A stretch of DNA of 64,000 bases, taken from assembly GCA_008828725.1 (NCBI GenBank), contig MEHQ01003677.1, forward strand, positions 809,484 through 873,483, read 5' to 3'. The notes below the pieces were generated by a model that did no database searches, was not told the DNA's origin, and saw only the letters and a program-made list of their open reading frames with translations. Shown here piece after piece: positions 21,850 through 33,339 of this stretch. Every line of letters begins with the position of its first letter. Within the stretch, counting starts at the first letter, position 1. The DNA comes from Saccharina japonica. Taxonomy: Eukaryota; Sar; Phaeophyceae; Laminariales; Laminariaceae. The position numbers and the translations under genes were made by a program.

Positions 21850-22870
21850 CAGGTTGACGATCGTATACCCGTACCTTCGTCCCGGGCATCCGTGTTCTGG
21901 CATGCTTGTTTCAGGTGTTTCTGCTCATTCCACGGGCACGAAAAGTCAAACTACGAGGGTGGAGAGCAGTAGGGCCTACCTGTCCGATATGTACCGAAAT
22001 GACAAGTAATATTTACAGCAGTGATGAATTTCTATTTAATGAAAATATGTCTTCCCCCGTGACGTCCCCATCGATCGGCAGTCTCCAAAGTCGTCACACA
22101 ACAAGGTCATGTACATATGTATAACGCATGGACTCGCCGTGAAGTGTTCGTGTGTTCCTAATGGAAAGACGGTTTTGAAAGGCTTCTTGTATATCGTAGA
22201 GATATTGCGAAGGAAGAATGGCCGGCGAGTAGTACCCAACAAGCGAGGCAACCCCGCGGATAACTCGTCGTTATAGCATCTGCCTACACCGGTGCCCGTG
22301 CCACCAATACTCGAACAAGCTCCGGACTATCCGCGGGTTTTGAGGCCGGGCCCGACCCGACAAACAACTTGACCCTTGCTGGTGTCCCGCCTGGTACCCG
22401 GGTAGTTGAAATCAGGCTCCCTGCCAATCTACCGCTCGCTGTGTCATAAAACATTGAAATCCCTCCATCCTGCGTTCGGCTTTTATAAATATACGGGTGC
22501 GACGGAGTGAGGTCTGATGAAACAAGACACGTACCTTTTGTGATCCCTGAGGCCTTTGCTCCGCGACACTGCTTGCTCCACGCTCTTTCGCGCCCCGTCC
22601 CCTCCGATCCGTGCGCGGCCGCTCGCGATTTCTCGATCCACGCGTCAAACGCCAGACCCTGGGTCCCTGATGGTGCTCTGAGGTATTGTTGTTGCTGTCG
22701 TGTTTCTCACATTTTCTGATCGCTAAAAATATAGTCCCTTGTGGTCACAGCACAAGCTCCAAAACAAACTCTGGATGGGGTGGGAGAATATGTCAGGGCA
22801 AACAATAATACATAAAAAATCAAAGTACACCGCATTACGGTATACGTAATAACTATTTGCTGTGTGCGTG
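21850..22870. other. Distal end of copy 1
   Basis: Collinear with 45452-46490 and 49560-50598. Homology ends near gctgtgtgc (about 22858-22868 against about 46482). Frames are not kept between the copies. Confidence 0.6.
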
Positions 22871-23480
22871 GCAAATTGTACACCTCAAAGAAGAGAAAAC
22901 GAGATGAATCCAAACGAAAAACCAGAAAACAAAAGAAATAGGGTCAAAGTTATGACTTGCAACTTGCTTGCAATATAAAACTCACTTGGAAATAAAGCAT
23001 GAATGTCGAGCTTCCACCAATCAAACGCGAGCACTGAGTTGCATGTTGAGTTGCAAGCTTACCGCGATTGGTCAGCAGTGCCGTTACACTGCTGCTGAGC
23101 ACAAACAGAGCGTTACGAGTACAACGCTCAGGCTATTGTACATCGCTGCAGCAGCCCTGCCGCCCAGCAGCAGCAGCAGCACCAGACAGCACCATGCGTG
23201 AGAGGCGGCACACCCACGGTACACTATAAGCTACCTGCGTGCATCGGAACACCTACCATGCATCACCGAGGATGGACAGGCAGACCCGAGCTTGATGTAG
23301 ATGTACTGTAGTGTATCTTGCTGCGCGAAGAACCATTCACTACGTACCCCTTTGTCCGTAGATATTACAACCACTTGTTGAATATAATGAATATCCAAAC
23401 TACATTACATTTACGGACGTATTGGTACGAAACAAATTGGATCGAAGGCTCGTCGTCTTTTCATTGACATAATGACACGG
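22871..23480. other. No supportable gene
   Basis: AT-rich unique DNA with a short CAG run at about 23166-23180. Nothing else is recognised. Confidence 0.5.
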
Positions 23481-23490
23481 ATCTAGATTG

Positions 23491-23731
23491 TTTGACTTTT
23501 TCGTGCCACGTGTCGCGACGCGTGTCGCGACATGCCGCTACACGCCACGGACGCTGCCGCGGCACGCCGCGACACGCAGGGTCAGGGTTAGGGTTAGGGT
23601 TAGGGTTAGGGTTAGGGTTAGGGTTAGGGTTAGGGTTAGGGACACTCGCCGCGACACCCAGCAACACTCGCCGGGACACGTCGCGACATGTCACCGACAC
23701 GTGTCGCGACACGTGCCACGAAAAAGACAAA
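23491..23731. repeat. Inverted-repeat element with a telomeric core
   Basis: The outer arms ctttttcgtgccacgtgtcg(cgac) at 23496-23519 and its reverse complement at 23703-23726 match at 23 of 24 positions, with similarity continuing a few bases outward. Inside both arms are further tgtcgcgac/gtcgcgaca strings. The centre is a telomeric tract. Confidence 0.85.
23585..23641 (+). repeat. Interstitial telomeric tract (GGGTTA)9.5
   Basis: 57 bp of perfect GGGTTA repeats (equivalent to TTAGGG) in a single orientation. Perfect repeats this far inside a contig indicate recent acquisition by telomerase-type addition, capture at break repair, or carriage within the surrounding inverted-repeat element. 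Confidence 0.97.
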
Positions 23732-23934
23732 TAATGTACATCCTATAATGGTCCGAAAATCTGCGGCACAGCAGCAGGGCGTCCGCTACAACCAATCGGG
23801 GGTACAACAGTAGTAGTAGCAGTATAGTTCTTGCGGTCGTCCTTTGCCCTTACACCACACACACTGCCAAATCGTGTTGTGCAAAAGTTGCTCAAAATGA
23901 ACCGAAACGCCTCAAAATATTTTAATTGTGTTAG

Positions 23935-24097
23935 TATCGCAATCGAATGAGTAACATTCGCGTTGCTAGTCTCCGGTCTTACTAAAAAAAAAAGGTTTTG
24001 AGAAAGGGCCGTTATTATCGAGCAAGTTTTGTCCAATGTGTTACAGTAGTATCACAATCGAATGAGTATCATCCGCGTTGCTTGTTTCCAGTCTCAC
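23935..24097 (+). repeat. Short dispersed repeat, two copies
   Basis: A ~47-bp string, tatcgcaatcgaatgagta ... ttcgcgttgctagtctcc, at 23935-23982 and 24050-24097. A third copy lies at 28628-28674. Confidence 0.8.
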
Positions 24098-24129
24098 TCT
24101 ATCGTAAAAGAAGATTGTTGTTAATCAGA

Positions 24130-24745
24130 GCGTTGGAGGTGCTGATCGGTTCAAGCGGGAGCTGTACGATATGGCGGATGCCCCGTTCACTCTAAAGGTG
24201 CGCATGCTAAAGGCCGAGGTGATGAAGGAGACACTGCTGTACTGGTGTGTGACGTGGACCCTTGGCCAGGAGCACTTGGCTGAGCTCCGAACGGCAAACC
24301 ACAACTTCCTCTTACGGATCATTGGTTTCCAGCGCCGACAACGCATCGACCATCTCATCATGTCGTCAGCCAAGGCTCTCAAGAAGGCACAATGCGTGAG
24401 CGTTGAGACAACCATCCGCAAACGACGCCTCCTCTTTGCGGAGGCCGTACAGCGCACGACCAATGAGCGGCTGACCCGGACGAACCCGGGACCTGGCCGA
24501 CTAGAAAATAACCCAGGGCCCAATGTCTAGCAGATGACCTCAGGGTTTTTCGAGCAACAGAGGGCTCCACAGAAAGCTCCCCTTTACTGTTCGGAGCAGA
24601 GACGTTACTCATTGCAGAGGGCGGCTAAGAAGAGTGGGGTGAGGTATCGGGGGGTCGTTGAGGCGGCGGGCCATTTCATGGCGAGGTGGCACAGGGCCGA
24701 AGCCGAGAGGAGCCGGCTACGGCATGCAGCTGAAGACGCCTAGAG
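24130..24745 (+). pseudogene. LINE ORF2 C-terminal fragment, frameshifted
   Basis: Resembles the end of ORF2 in non-LTR retrotransposons common in algal and oomycete genomes. Joined frames read RFKRELYDM, then VRMLKAEVMKETLLYWCVTW, LLRIIGFQRRQRIDHL and ETTIRKRRLLFAEAVQR. A frameshift follows near 24505: the continuation WAQCLADDLRVFRATEGSTE is in another phase, and a further shift near 24625 leads to YRGVVEAAGHFMARWHRAEA ... RLRHAAEDA and a stop. The reverse-transcriptase catalytic core and everything upstream are missing (5' truncation, as usual for LINEs). The T/G-rich 24875-24925 tract may belong to its 3' tail. The open frame 24171-24530 is thus a pseudogene piece, not a host gene. Confidence 0.85.
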
Positions 24746-25103
24746 AGAGGCGACACAAGGAGAGGGGGGGGGGGGCAGGGGGGGCTGTACTGATACCGCT
24801 GTCGACGAATGAATGCAGAACCGAAATGGTAGATCGTGCGGCAAGGTATCGGTTCGACTATCATCGTAGCCCTTAATTATATTATTTGTTTCAATTTGTT
24901 TGTTTGTTTCTTGTTTATTTGTTCACTGGGGGGGGCGCGACAGAGGTAGCACCGGCTCCTGACACCACTCGGGGAGGATGAGAGTAGGAAGGAGATGGCA
25001 GAAGGTGTGACATGGTCCCCGTATCGGTTTTGTAGCAGAGACGGGAACTTGTTATTATCATCGCCTTGAGGACGATTTTTCTCTTTTCCTCTCTTCTATT
25101 AAT
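24746..25103. other. LINE 3' region and unique DNA
   Basis: Contains a G homopolymer (24763-24782) and a tttg-rich tract (24885-24922). No gene. Confidence 0.5.
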
Positions 25104-25285
25104 AGTACAGTACCGGCCCGCTCATAAGAAAGCAGAAATCGGGCTTAGGCTGACGTTCTTATTTGAGAAAGGGGTGTGTCGCACACTAACTTCAGTATAA
25201 TAGCTGTCGACTTTCTTATTTCCCCGTAATGTTTAGGCTGAGTTTCTTGTGGGGCACTTTCTTATTAGTGGGCCGGTAGTGTAGT
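25104..25285. mobile_element. MITE-like element, ACCGGCCC termini
   Basis: Terminal inverted repeats of 29 bp (25104-25132 and 25257-25285) match at 25 positions, with cores taccggcccgctcataagaa and its mirror. 182 bp, no coding. Target duplication not clear. Confidence 0.75.
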
Positions 25286-26343
25286 GTATTCTTTCTTGCT
25301 TTTTGCCTTGTTTCTCCCTTTGTTACCGCCCTATGCCGGTGCCTTCCTCTTCTTCGTGTTGCTCCGTCCGTGCATCTCAGTTATATATCTGTTCCTCTTG
25401 GGTACGTGTGCTTTCCTTTTACTGTTGTAGGGGCGCTTCTGTCTCCCTGCGTCATTTGTATTATGTTGCATTTCATCATTCGTTTTTTGTTTGTGTTTTT
25501 GTTCTTATTTTTCGGTTCGGCTCGTGTCGTTGTGTTCTCGTACCCGGTACGTTAGCATCTCACTTGCTTTACCCAATAATTTGCGTTTATTTTGTTTTGG
25601 TTTTTCTCTGTTTCACAGCAGTATGTGATCACATAATTTGTATCTCTCTTGGATTAGGAATCAGGACAGACACTGGGTGTACTGATGTGGTTGGGTAGAA
25701 AGAACGGGTTCAATGTGGGAAGACAACACCCACACCCTCCCCCTTCCCCAAGGTCACAAGATATCTGTATCTCATTGTGTACTACTGTTGGGTCGAGAGC
25801 ATGGCACCCACACTACGACGACTGTGATAATAGCTGTGTGGTCGTTCGTACTTTCAACATTTCTTGCAGCGAAACAAATCCGTCCACCCAGCTGGGTGAA
25901 AGTTTTCGTACCCGGATCTGATCCCATTCAGCACCGTGCTCCCACCCACAAGATGCAGAAATACATATAATTAGCTCTTCGCCGGAGCCGCCGAGAGCCG
26001 AGAGCGCGAAGCGCGAACCGTAAATCTTGAGTGTGAAGCGCGAACCGTCCTCCCACGTATCGGTCGTAGGATCAGGATTCTCGGTACACTACGAGCACAC
26101 AGCAGCAGTACAGTTCTTCTGGTGCACTCGTACGAGTACACAGTAAAACCTATATAATAACAATCTGGGTGTACAATAATTGTCACCCCAGCGTGCACGA
26201 TTGTTTTTTCGCTACGTGTTGCTGTAGTGTTCGTCAGACCCATATATATATATGTTGTCCCGTGCACAAGTCATGCCTAACGACACCCAAGATCCTTCAA
26301 GAATGCAAGGCAAGGGCAGTGCTTCTTGCCACGCTCTTCTTGG
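25286..26343. other. Low-complexity DNA without a gene
   Basis: T-rich from 25290 to 25660. At 25985-26052 there is a short GC-rich repeat of gcgcgaaccgt/gcgaagcgcgaa type. At about 26168-26195 a hairpin forms around gggtgtacaataattgtcaccc. Confidence 0.5.
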
Positions 26344-26430
26344 TACCACTCCGTCCCGAAATATAAAAAATGTATTGAAATTAATACGCAACTATATTAA
26401 AACGTTCTTATATTTCGGGACAGAGCGGTA
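26344..26430. mobile_element. Stowaway-like MITE 1
   Basis: 87 bp with near-perfect terminal inverted repeats: taccactccgtcccgaaata at the left and the complement of taccgctctgtcccgaaata at the right. The TA ends and the cactccgtcccgaaata start match the Stowaway (Tc1/mariner-derived) pattern. A relative lies at 44259-44341. Confidence 0.85.
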
Positions 26431-26863
26431 TGTGCGATGCCGCAGCTAAGCTATCAGAGCGAGCGGTCTGGACACCTGCCCTTTACTGCTCATTATTGTT
26501 CGCATAAAATAAGCAGCGTTTAAACTGCCTCAGGTATCTGTGCTGGTGGTGTGTTCTGCCTGTGTCTGTGTGCTATACGCCAGCGATCGCCGGCCGACAC
26601 TCGAGGCCGCGTAGAAGCAGCAAGCTGCGGAATCAGCAAGTTCCAAGCACCAACAACGAGCAGGAGTGCGGTCTATCCTGTACTCCTCGACACACGCTTG
26701 CGAGCGCCTCGGTCAAGGACGAAGCTTAGCGTCAGCCACGGAACAAAACATGAAAATAGGAAATAATTGCCGTCAGCATATGTTGACTGCTGTACGTACG
26801 TATCATACTCGTTTTGTTCAGAACTGAGAACATTATTCCACTCTGTTGCGAGCTGACGAGGCG

Positions 26864-26965
26864 TGGTGGTGAGGCGTGGCATATACCCATACTCGTGGCG
26901 AGGCGTGGCATGTACTCATACTCGTGGCGAGGCGTGGCATGTACTCATACCCGCATACCCTTGGC
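26864..26965. repeat. Short tandem repeat related to module B
   Basis: Three ~30-bp units of ggcgaggcgtggcatgtact-like sequence. The same string, reverse-complemented, sits inside module B of the 1-2700 array (for example 485-525). Confidence 0.75.
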
Positions 26966-27054
26966 ATGCCAGGTGTTGGCGACCTTGCAGCACATCACAA
27001 CCCCCCCCTCCCCCTGTTCAAACAATCACAGATGAGGAACTCCCCAAGGTCACT

Positions 27055-28100
27055 CAGTGCTCGGCGTGTTTGCGTGCTGATCTGCTCTGTTCGCGCTGTT
27101 GTCCTCGGCGTGTCGCACACACCCCACCTCTGTTGCTGATACTCTGCCGAGGCCCATGGTGTGTGCTTGGCTGTCGAGGCGTGCAAAAACTGTCGCGACG
27201 CCGCTGCTGTAAGCCGAGAACGGGCTTTGAGGGTCGAGGGGACAAGGGGGTACCCGTGGTATGATGAGAGGGGGTCACTTTTCTGTCACGCCTATTATCT
27301 TGAAAATCGGGAACACTTTTGGAATTATGCTTTCTGAGTCTCCGGTCCAAGGACCGGAGAATTGACAAAACGTTACCCTTATCGAGGTGAGCCTGGTTTT
27401 AGAAAATCGAACCAATTTCTCGAAACTCTGTTTTGTACGCGCTGTCACGTGTTTTACACACTACCCGGAGTCGAACCTATTTGGGCTCGATCTTCTCAGA
27501 ACACTCGCGGTCTTTTGGCGAGAGGTATCTAGCACCGTTTTTCTTTCCTCCAGGGCGGTTGTTCGAATTGTTCCCGGTGGTACCTTTTCCAGAGAAAAAA
27601 CACAGGAACGGATTACCAGGTACCAACTATACATCGACGTTTCCTTTATAAATTAGGCCTGTTTTTCGATTGAATCGCATATCATACGAAACAAATTTTC
27701 GGAAGACTGGAGTATGTCGAAAATGCTTCAGAATGATACCCTCTGAAACGTTGCAGGCGGCGTTGGATCCTTATTGTAGAGTCGTCTGAATTCCGAATTT
27801 ATTTGTGCTGCCGTACTTTTCGTTGTATAGTTACTGTCTGCAAGTCCATGGGATTATTATGCGTCGGGAAGCGGTGTTGTTTCCCCTCCAGAATCAGTGC
27901 TTCGACTACTGCAGGTATAGAGCTTCTCAAGTAAGGAGCCGAAGAAACAAAACGATGCACCCTTATCGTAGCATGCGTCGTATATTTTGTTTAGCAGTAG
28001 AAAATATAAATGTTGCTCGATTTTTGCTCCAACAAGCGTCTTCTAGGTCCCGTTTCCGGTGATAAATCCAGCGCCGCCTCGTGTGAGGACCACATAGAAC
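27055..28100 (+). repeat. Dispersed block, partner of 4010-4440
   Basis: 27137-27362 and 28036-28095 match 4059-4365 and 4392-4440 in the same order, with about 670 bp extra between them here. Frames in this extra section are short and not recognised. Confidence 0.8.
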
Positions 28101-30200
28101 AATATGGCGCCACCCTTCCCTATAAGGACATTTGCTCGTGTGTTGAACCGTAGGAGGAGCCCCGCGTCACAAGCATACGGTACAGATTCGGGTAACCAAG
28201 TTTCGGTGTTGAGCAACACGGTCCAAGGGGCTAACGACGGAAGGCGACCCAAGCTACGCTGCAGAGGGCGGGAGTTCAAAATTGTCCGGAATGGGCACGG
28301 AGGTCTTGAATTGAGGTTTCATAAAACGGACCATATATCTCCCGCGGATGGACGCGAGTATCCTTTTAATATGGAATCGCCTGGGCTAACCCCAGCCTCG
28401 ATCTTAACCCCCGTTATGTATTCCCCTTGGCAGCGGTGGCTGGAATGAGCGGATTATTGCTCGCGACGCCCAGCTCACAACGCGCATGCATACGTAATTT
28501 TGAGTATGATGTGAGCACGAGTACGGTGCAAAAACAATTGTCTACGGCCGAACACCTGAATAGGAAATGAGCAACAAGAAACGCAGGGTGATAGTTGCTG
28601 GCATACAATGAATATAGTTTTTTTTTGTATCGCAAGCGAATGAGTATCGTTCGCGTTGCTAGTGTCCAGGCTCGAAGAACAAAAGAGGTACCGGTATCCT
28701 TAAGGGGCCCCTTCGGTCATGATGAAACACGAGGCTTCCATCGTTGAAAAATATATGTTTTCGTTTTTTTTACAGCAGCAATACTTTTTCTGGTATAATA
28801 GCACCATTACAGTACTGCTTACGGAAAACGGCATAGCTTCAGTCCTGATGCTCCGTATTCCGCCCATAGAGTATTTGCAAAAAGCCTAGACCATGGTCAA
28901 CATTTGTGTCTAGGGAGGCATATCGATCAGACGCCTTGGCCGTCACGAAAAGTGCCTCTAAAGATGCACTTTGCTCTGTAGTACTGGCTGCTGTAGTACT
29001 CCAGCGACTCCCCTAAAATTCGTCACTGGGACCGGTTTTGTATGGGAACTACTATTTAACGGTACTGCTGCACGCTCGCTGCACGTGCCACGTGTGGTCG
29101 TACGAGTACTCGTATAATATGATAGCGAGCTACCTACGTCAGATAACATGTTTTTGATTTCACAGGTGATGATCTCACAAAGCTACCTACGTCATCGTAG
29201 CATTTCTTGACCGTGTCACTATAGAATCCGTTCACGTTAAGCTTCCCCCACCCAGTGTATATGACAGCCCGGTTGGCCGCCGTTCGTGAGATGCGCGTTC
29301 CTCTCGTTCGCCCGCTAGATGGCGTGTTTGCCCCGAGCTTCGTACCGTGCTTGTTTTTGTTTTCCGAATAGCTTTCTGGAAGTATCTCACATTGTGAACA
29401 CCCGTTGAAAGTATTTTTTATAACAAAATTGGCCTTAAATTTTCGGACACGCGATCGGTGCCTAGCCGAGCATCAATCCAGGACCCCCGTATTCTCTTCA
29501 GCCGTGAATCCATGACCACGCACAGTCTAGGCACGAAACCAGCCAGTTCCGTCCTCCCAACCCCCTCTCTAGACGCCAGCGATCGCTGACTCTCGTGGTC
29601 GGGTCTAGCCGACGGGTCAAGACAGATTTTGTCAAGAGAAAAATCAGGCACAGCTAGATGCTCACGAAACTTTAGCCAGCAGACTTTCTATTAGAAACGT
29701 TATACACTCGTAACACCGAGCAAGCTGTCGTAGAAACAATACACAGGAAGGAGGACGAGACAAGCAGATCTATCGAACGACAGCCGCGATGAGTCATGAT
29801 TATAATCAAGATTCAGGATAAATATAATCATGTCGAATAATCAAGATTTGGTGATGAGTATCCGTACTAATCAAGCGTGAAAACGAACAATCAACACCTC
29901 GAGTGAATACGGCATTCTGAACGAGGAGCGGGATTCCTCGCCGAGCTTACCGAGCAGACCCATGAGACATCCCAGAGAGCGGGAGCTGACTTGTGCGAAG
30001 GCACGGCCGCTAGCGCGCGATCGTGGCTAGCTTGAGGCCGGGTGTTTTCCCGGCGGCGAAAACTGGACAAAAACCGCGCGGTCAGAAAACCACGTTCAAG
30101 AAAAGATAGAGGTATTTCTGAGCCGAAACAGAAACTAGACCCTAAAGGGATTTAGAATAATACGCTTCGGTAATGGTGATGATGATGTCGTTTGGGATCT
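28101..30200. other. No supportable gene
   Basis: A 114-codon frame at 28104-28448 has no recognisable motif. The third copy of the tatcgca(a)(g/t)cgaatgagta repeat lies at 28628-28674. Aatcaaga-rich DNA occupies 29800-29890. Confidence 0.5.
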
Positions 30201-30214
30201 TCACGGCTATGCCA

Positions 30215-30480
30215 GTTTCGGTATACCCCGGGGGAGACCGGCTTTACCGCGCGCCACCTGACGCCGATCGGCACCTCACCCGCGCCTGGCCCACCCCACG
30301 CGTCAGCCCTCGGAGACCCCGCCGAGAGAACGGGCCCCGATTCCGAACTCGGCGAGTGGGGGGCGGGGGAAGGCGGTCTCTCGAGGACGGCTCGCTCCGT
30401 CCCCTGGAAAGGGGCGGATCCGCGGAGAGGGAGGGGTTCACAGCGTATTCGGAGGGCGTTTCCGCCCGAGGTCTAACCCT
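30215..30480. other. GC-rich island
   Basis: About 260 bp of clearly higher GC than its surroundings (gggggagaccgg ... gcgtttccgcccgagg), bounded on both sides by AT-rich aatcaag-type DNA. Two plus frames and one minus frame are open across it, as expected from lack of A/T. It is not recognised as rRNA, tRNA or a protein domain. Confidence 0.45.
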
Positions 30481-31781
30481 TACTCTAAGATCAAGTTGAA
30501 ATATCCACACTAACTTCAAGATACGAATCTTCATGTTAAAATCAAGATGTTTTTTCCTCACTAAAGTCAAGTTTGTTTTCAAAGAGTCCCCCAAAAGTGA
30601 AAATATGGACCTCCGAACTGGTGCACTCGTGTCTTCGTGCAATCTTCAGCTGGTCAACCAAGTGCTAAGGAACACTCGCACAACGACGATTCTGTCTGTC
30701 TCCAAAACTCCGGAGATTGATTTCGGCGGGATTCGTCGTCGAAAGACATAATGTCGAGAGCCACCACACACTTGGCCTGTCGCATGTTTAGTTAAAGAAC
30801 ACCGCAACAGGTAGACAAACATTTAGGCCGAATGAACGCACGCTGTCCATATCACTATTAACAGTGTGGCGCTCAATTTCCCACCTGCTACTTCTGTGCG
30901 CTGACGCAGACCGCAAAATACCACACATCCCTATCTATAAGCGATTCTCCCTCGCTCTGCCCTGGCCGTCTTTACTGCACAAAGCCGAACCGTTGTTGTA
31001 CAGTATCGCACTGCTGTAGCAGCTCGTACAGACGCATGCCACGGAGGGAGGGTGTACCTGCAATGTTCTGGGACTGCTCTTTTTACTTCGCTGTATATAT
31101 CCGACTTGAACATTGGCTTTTTGAAACTCAATGACACTCTTTTACCGACAAGGAAAGCCCCCAGGGCCTAGCCACAGCAGGTCTGTAACAGAAAAAAACG
31201 ATTGGAGACAATGTGATCAGTGATGGTTACGCAGTAGTTACTCGGCTGTTCGGAAGCCACCATCCGCCGGAGATACATTTACTCTAGAACGTGACGTAGT
31301 ACGCGTCTCCATCGCTTGCCCCTAAAGTTTAACGTTTCGGTATGACCAGCGCAGTTTACCTGTACTAGCCTGCAACAGGGTCTGTCCCCACGATAATACG
31401 ACCATCGCGCTCCCGAACCTATAAACTTTAAACATAGACAAAACGGATACAAAAAACAAGATTAGAGCTACTGTGCATATATTTTCATCCGCGCGAGACA
31501 AGAAGCCAGAGGCAAGCGTTGAACGGCAACCTTTGGACACCTAAACACGGAAGTCTACCCTCCACTTACTGTCCACGGACATGGGCTTTTACTGAACCGA
31601 GAACAATGGGGTCTTTACACGCCACACTGGTCAACTCTAGGGATCACATTTACGGTACGGACGGATAGTCTACATGGTGGCCGCGCGAAACCATTTCACA
31701 AGGCGTGGATGCTTTGCGCACGAGACGGGCGTTGATGCATCGCGAAAGCTCACACCGGTATCTCTTGCGCATCGCGTGAGA

Positions 31782-32081
31782 TCAGTCAAACAGGAATGTC
31801 TCCGCGTTATATACCCTGCGGCCCCATGGCCCCAGCTTGCTGTCGCCGCGGTGCCGGACCCACTTCCTCATGGCGTCCTTAGTCCCGCCAATCGGTTCCA
31901 GGTGGCAGATCAGCGCGTTTGTCACACGTGACCTAGTGCACACGACGTAGTACCCCACAGTGGGACGTCGGGAGCGATCCTTGATCACGAACGTGTCCAC
32001 CATCACGCCCGTTTCCGCCCGCATTTTCCAAACACCCTCGCAGCGACTAGCCCAGTCAATCGTCTCGAAGAATCTCTCCAC
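31782..32081 (-). CDS. Unknown conserved protein block A, copy 2
   Basis: 99 codons, TGA stop and in-frame length shared with 5827-6126, 77 of 99 residues identical. The first codon is GTG, but the frame continues upstream without a stop as ...RILHARIYQ and then the shared VERFFETIDWASRCEG, so the visible block is probably a 3' part of a longer protein or exon. Charged, no membrane segment, two cysteines (one in ASRCEG, one in VVCTRSR). B lies upstream on the same strand, as in copy 1. Of the two copies this one has the longer open upstream frame. Function unknown. Confidence 0.6.
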   Translation of the reverse strand: MERFFETIDWASRCEGVWKMRAETGVMVDTFVIKDRSRRPTVGYYVVCTRSRVTNALICHLEPIGGTKDAMRKWVRHRGDSKLGPWGRRVYNAETFLFD

Positions 32082-33339
32082 CTGGTAGATGCGTGCGTGA
32101 AGGATGCGGGTTAGACTGTTTTAGGTCGAGTTTGGAGAGGCCACGTCCATGCCTTGTTCATACTTCCTGGTAAGTTCGAGCTATTATAGTTCAAGCTATA
32201 CACCCTAAACTTCATCAGCCACGGATAATGTGCCAGAAATATATTGACCCGCGTTGCGACAGGGCATGCCTTCTAGTTGGCTTTGGCTAATGTACGTTCG
32301 GCTGATTATTGGAATACTTATCAAATGTGGATCTACTGTACCTGATCAGGCACATGCCTTACACCGCAAGTGCCTTTTTAGGCATGCCTTATCTTGTTTT
32401 TAGTACTGTTTTTCGTCAGCGCAGTACGTAGGCCATGGAGCTGTCTTGTCGGGTTAAAGCGCACAACGTGTTCTAAGGCAGTCTGTGGGTAATATCGTGG
32501 GCCTCTTAGGTGACAACGAATGATTCGTATGGATCCGTTCGAAAAACATCACGAAAACAATGTTTATCAAATACATAGCCCACGGGATTCCTAATCTTTA
32601 CATGGAGGGGACAGAACTGGGACGGTAGCTCTTCGATCGTGGTTAGACATGGCATAGGATGAGCCACCACTGATAGCTATCATCATGGCGTTGCACTCGG
32701 ACACCGTTTGGCGACACCATGGTATGGTTACTGCCTTTGTATACCAGCGCTCATACACTAAAATCAAGAAAACCAAGTGAGGAGTCTCAAGAAAAGGCAG
32801 GATTATCCTTACCGATGTAGCATGCATCCCGTTTGGCGTCGTAATGAGCACCCCGAAAAGTGAAAGAGAGTGACATGGCCTGGTTGTTTTGCTGTTGACG
32901 TTCCAGGGCCGGCGCTAACGTCGAAAATGTGTCCCGATCAACCACGAGCCTCGAGAATTTCATCACCAGTCAGGCATTCTTTTGTAGGTTAGACGTTGGT
33001 TTTTTGTTTTTGAGTTTTTTCGTCTGAGCGAGCTTGCTACAGGTACTTCACATAGCATGCCTGAAAACAATGTCGCGCAAATATCGGAAGCGATAACTAT
33101 GTTGGAACAATCTAAAGTAATACCTGGTATTAAACTGTAAAACAACCAACTCCATATTCTGAACTTGTTGTAGGTCCACAAGACCACGCCAAGGTTTGGA
33201 GATTCAGCATGAAATTGTGCACACGTATTGTTGGAGCCCCTTTCCACACGCTGAACAGAGTTTTTGTTTTGTTTCCGCCAGAAATTTGGGATTACTCGAG
33301 TCCCATATACAAGCAGGTTGTCACACACTTGTGTTTTTC
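32082..33339. other. Inter-block DNA of copy 2
   Basis: Counterpart of 6127-7440. No frame is shared with copy 1. Confidence 0.5.

Larger units (their letters stand above)
4614..22870 (+). repeat. Large duplicated unit, copy 1
   Basis: From actggtgcactcgtg (4614) to about 22870 the sequence is collinear with 30617 to about 46490, in direct orientation, with many small indels and several large insertions unique to one copy. Anchors: the A block (5827-6126 against 31782-32081); the B protein (10201-10755 against 37434-37976); the CAG run (14866 against 41906); a block ending at 16145 against 43740; and the distal block (21850 against 45450). Insertions special to copy 1 are 12703-13954 and the LTR element 16913-21844. 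The unit carries two conserved coding blocks but no transposase, polymerase or integrase that I can recognise. Confidence 0.88.

Noticed and set aside
23488-23748. Frames of VRVRVR or LGLGLG dipeptides
   Set aside because: Translation of the telomeric hexamer.
24480-24530. Two NPGP motifs (TNPGPGRLENNPGP) resembling a 2A self-cleaving peptide
   Set aside because: Comparison with the usual end of this LINE ORF2 family indicates a frameshift: the neighbouring frame continues as WAQCLADDLRVFRATEG, so the second NPGP is an out-of-frame artefact.
28104-28448. 114-codon frame starting MAPPFPIRTF
   Set aside because: No recognisable domain and no paralogous support; not enough evidence to call a gene.
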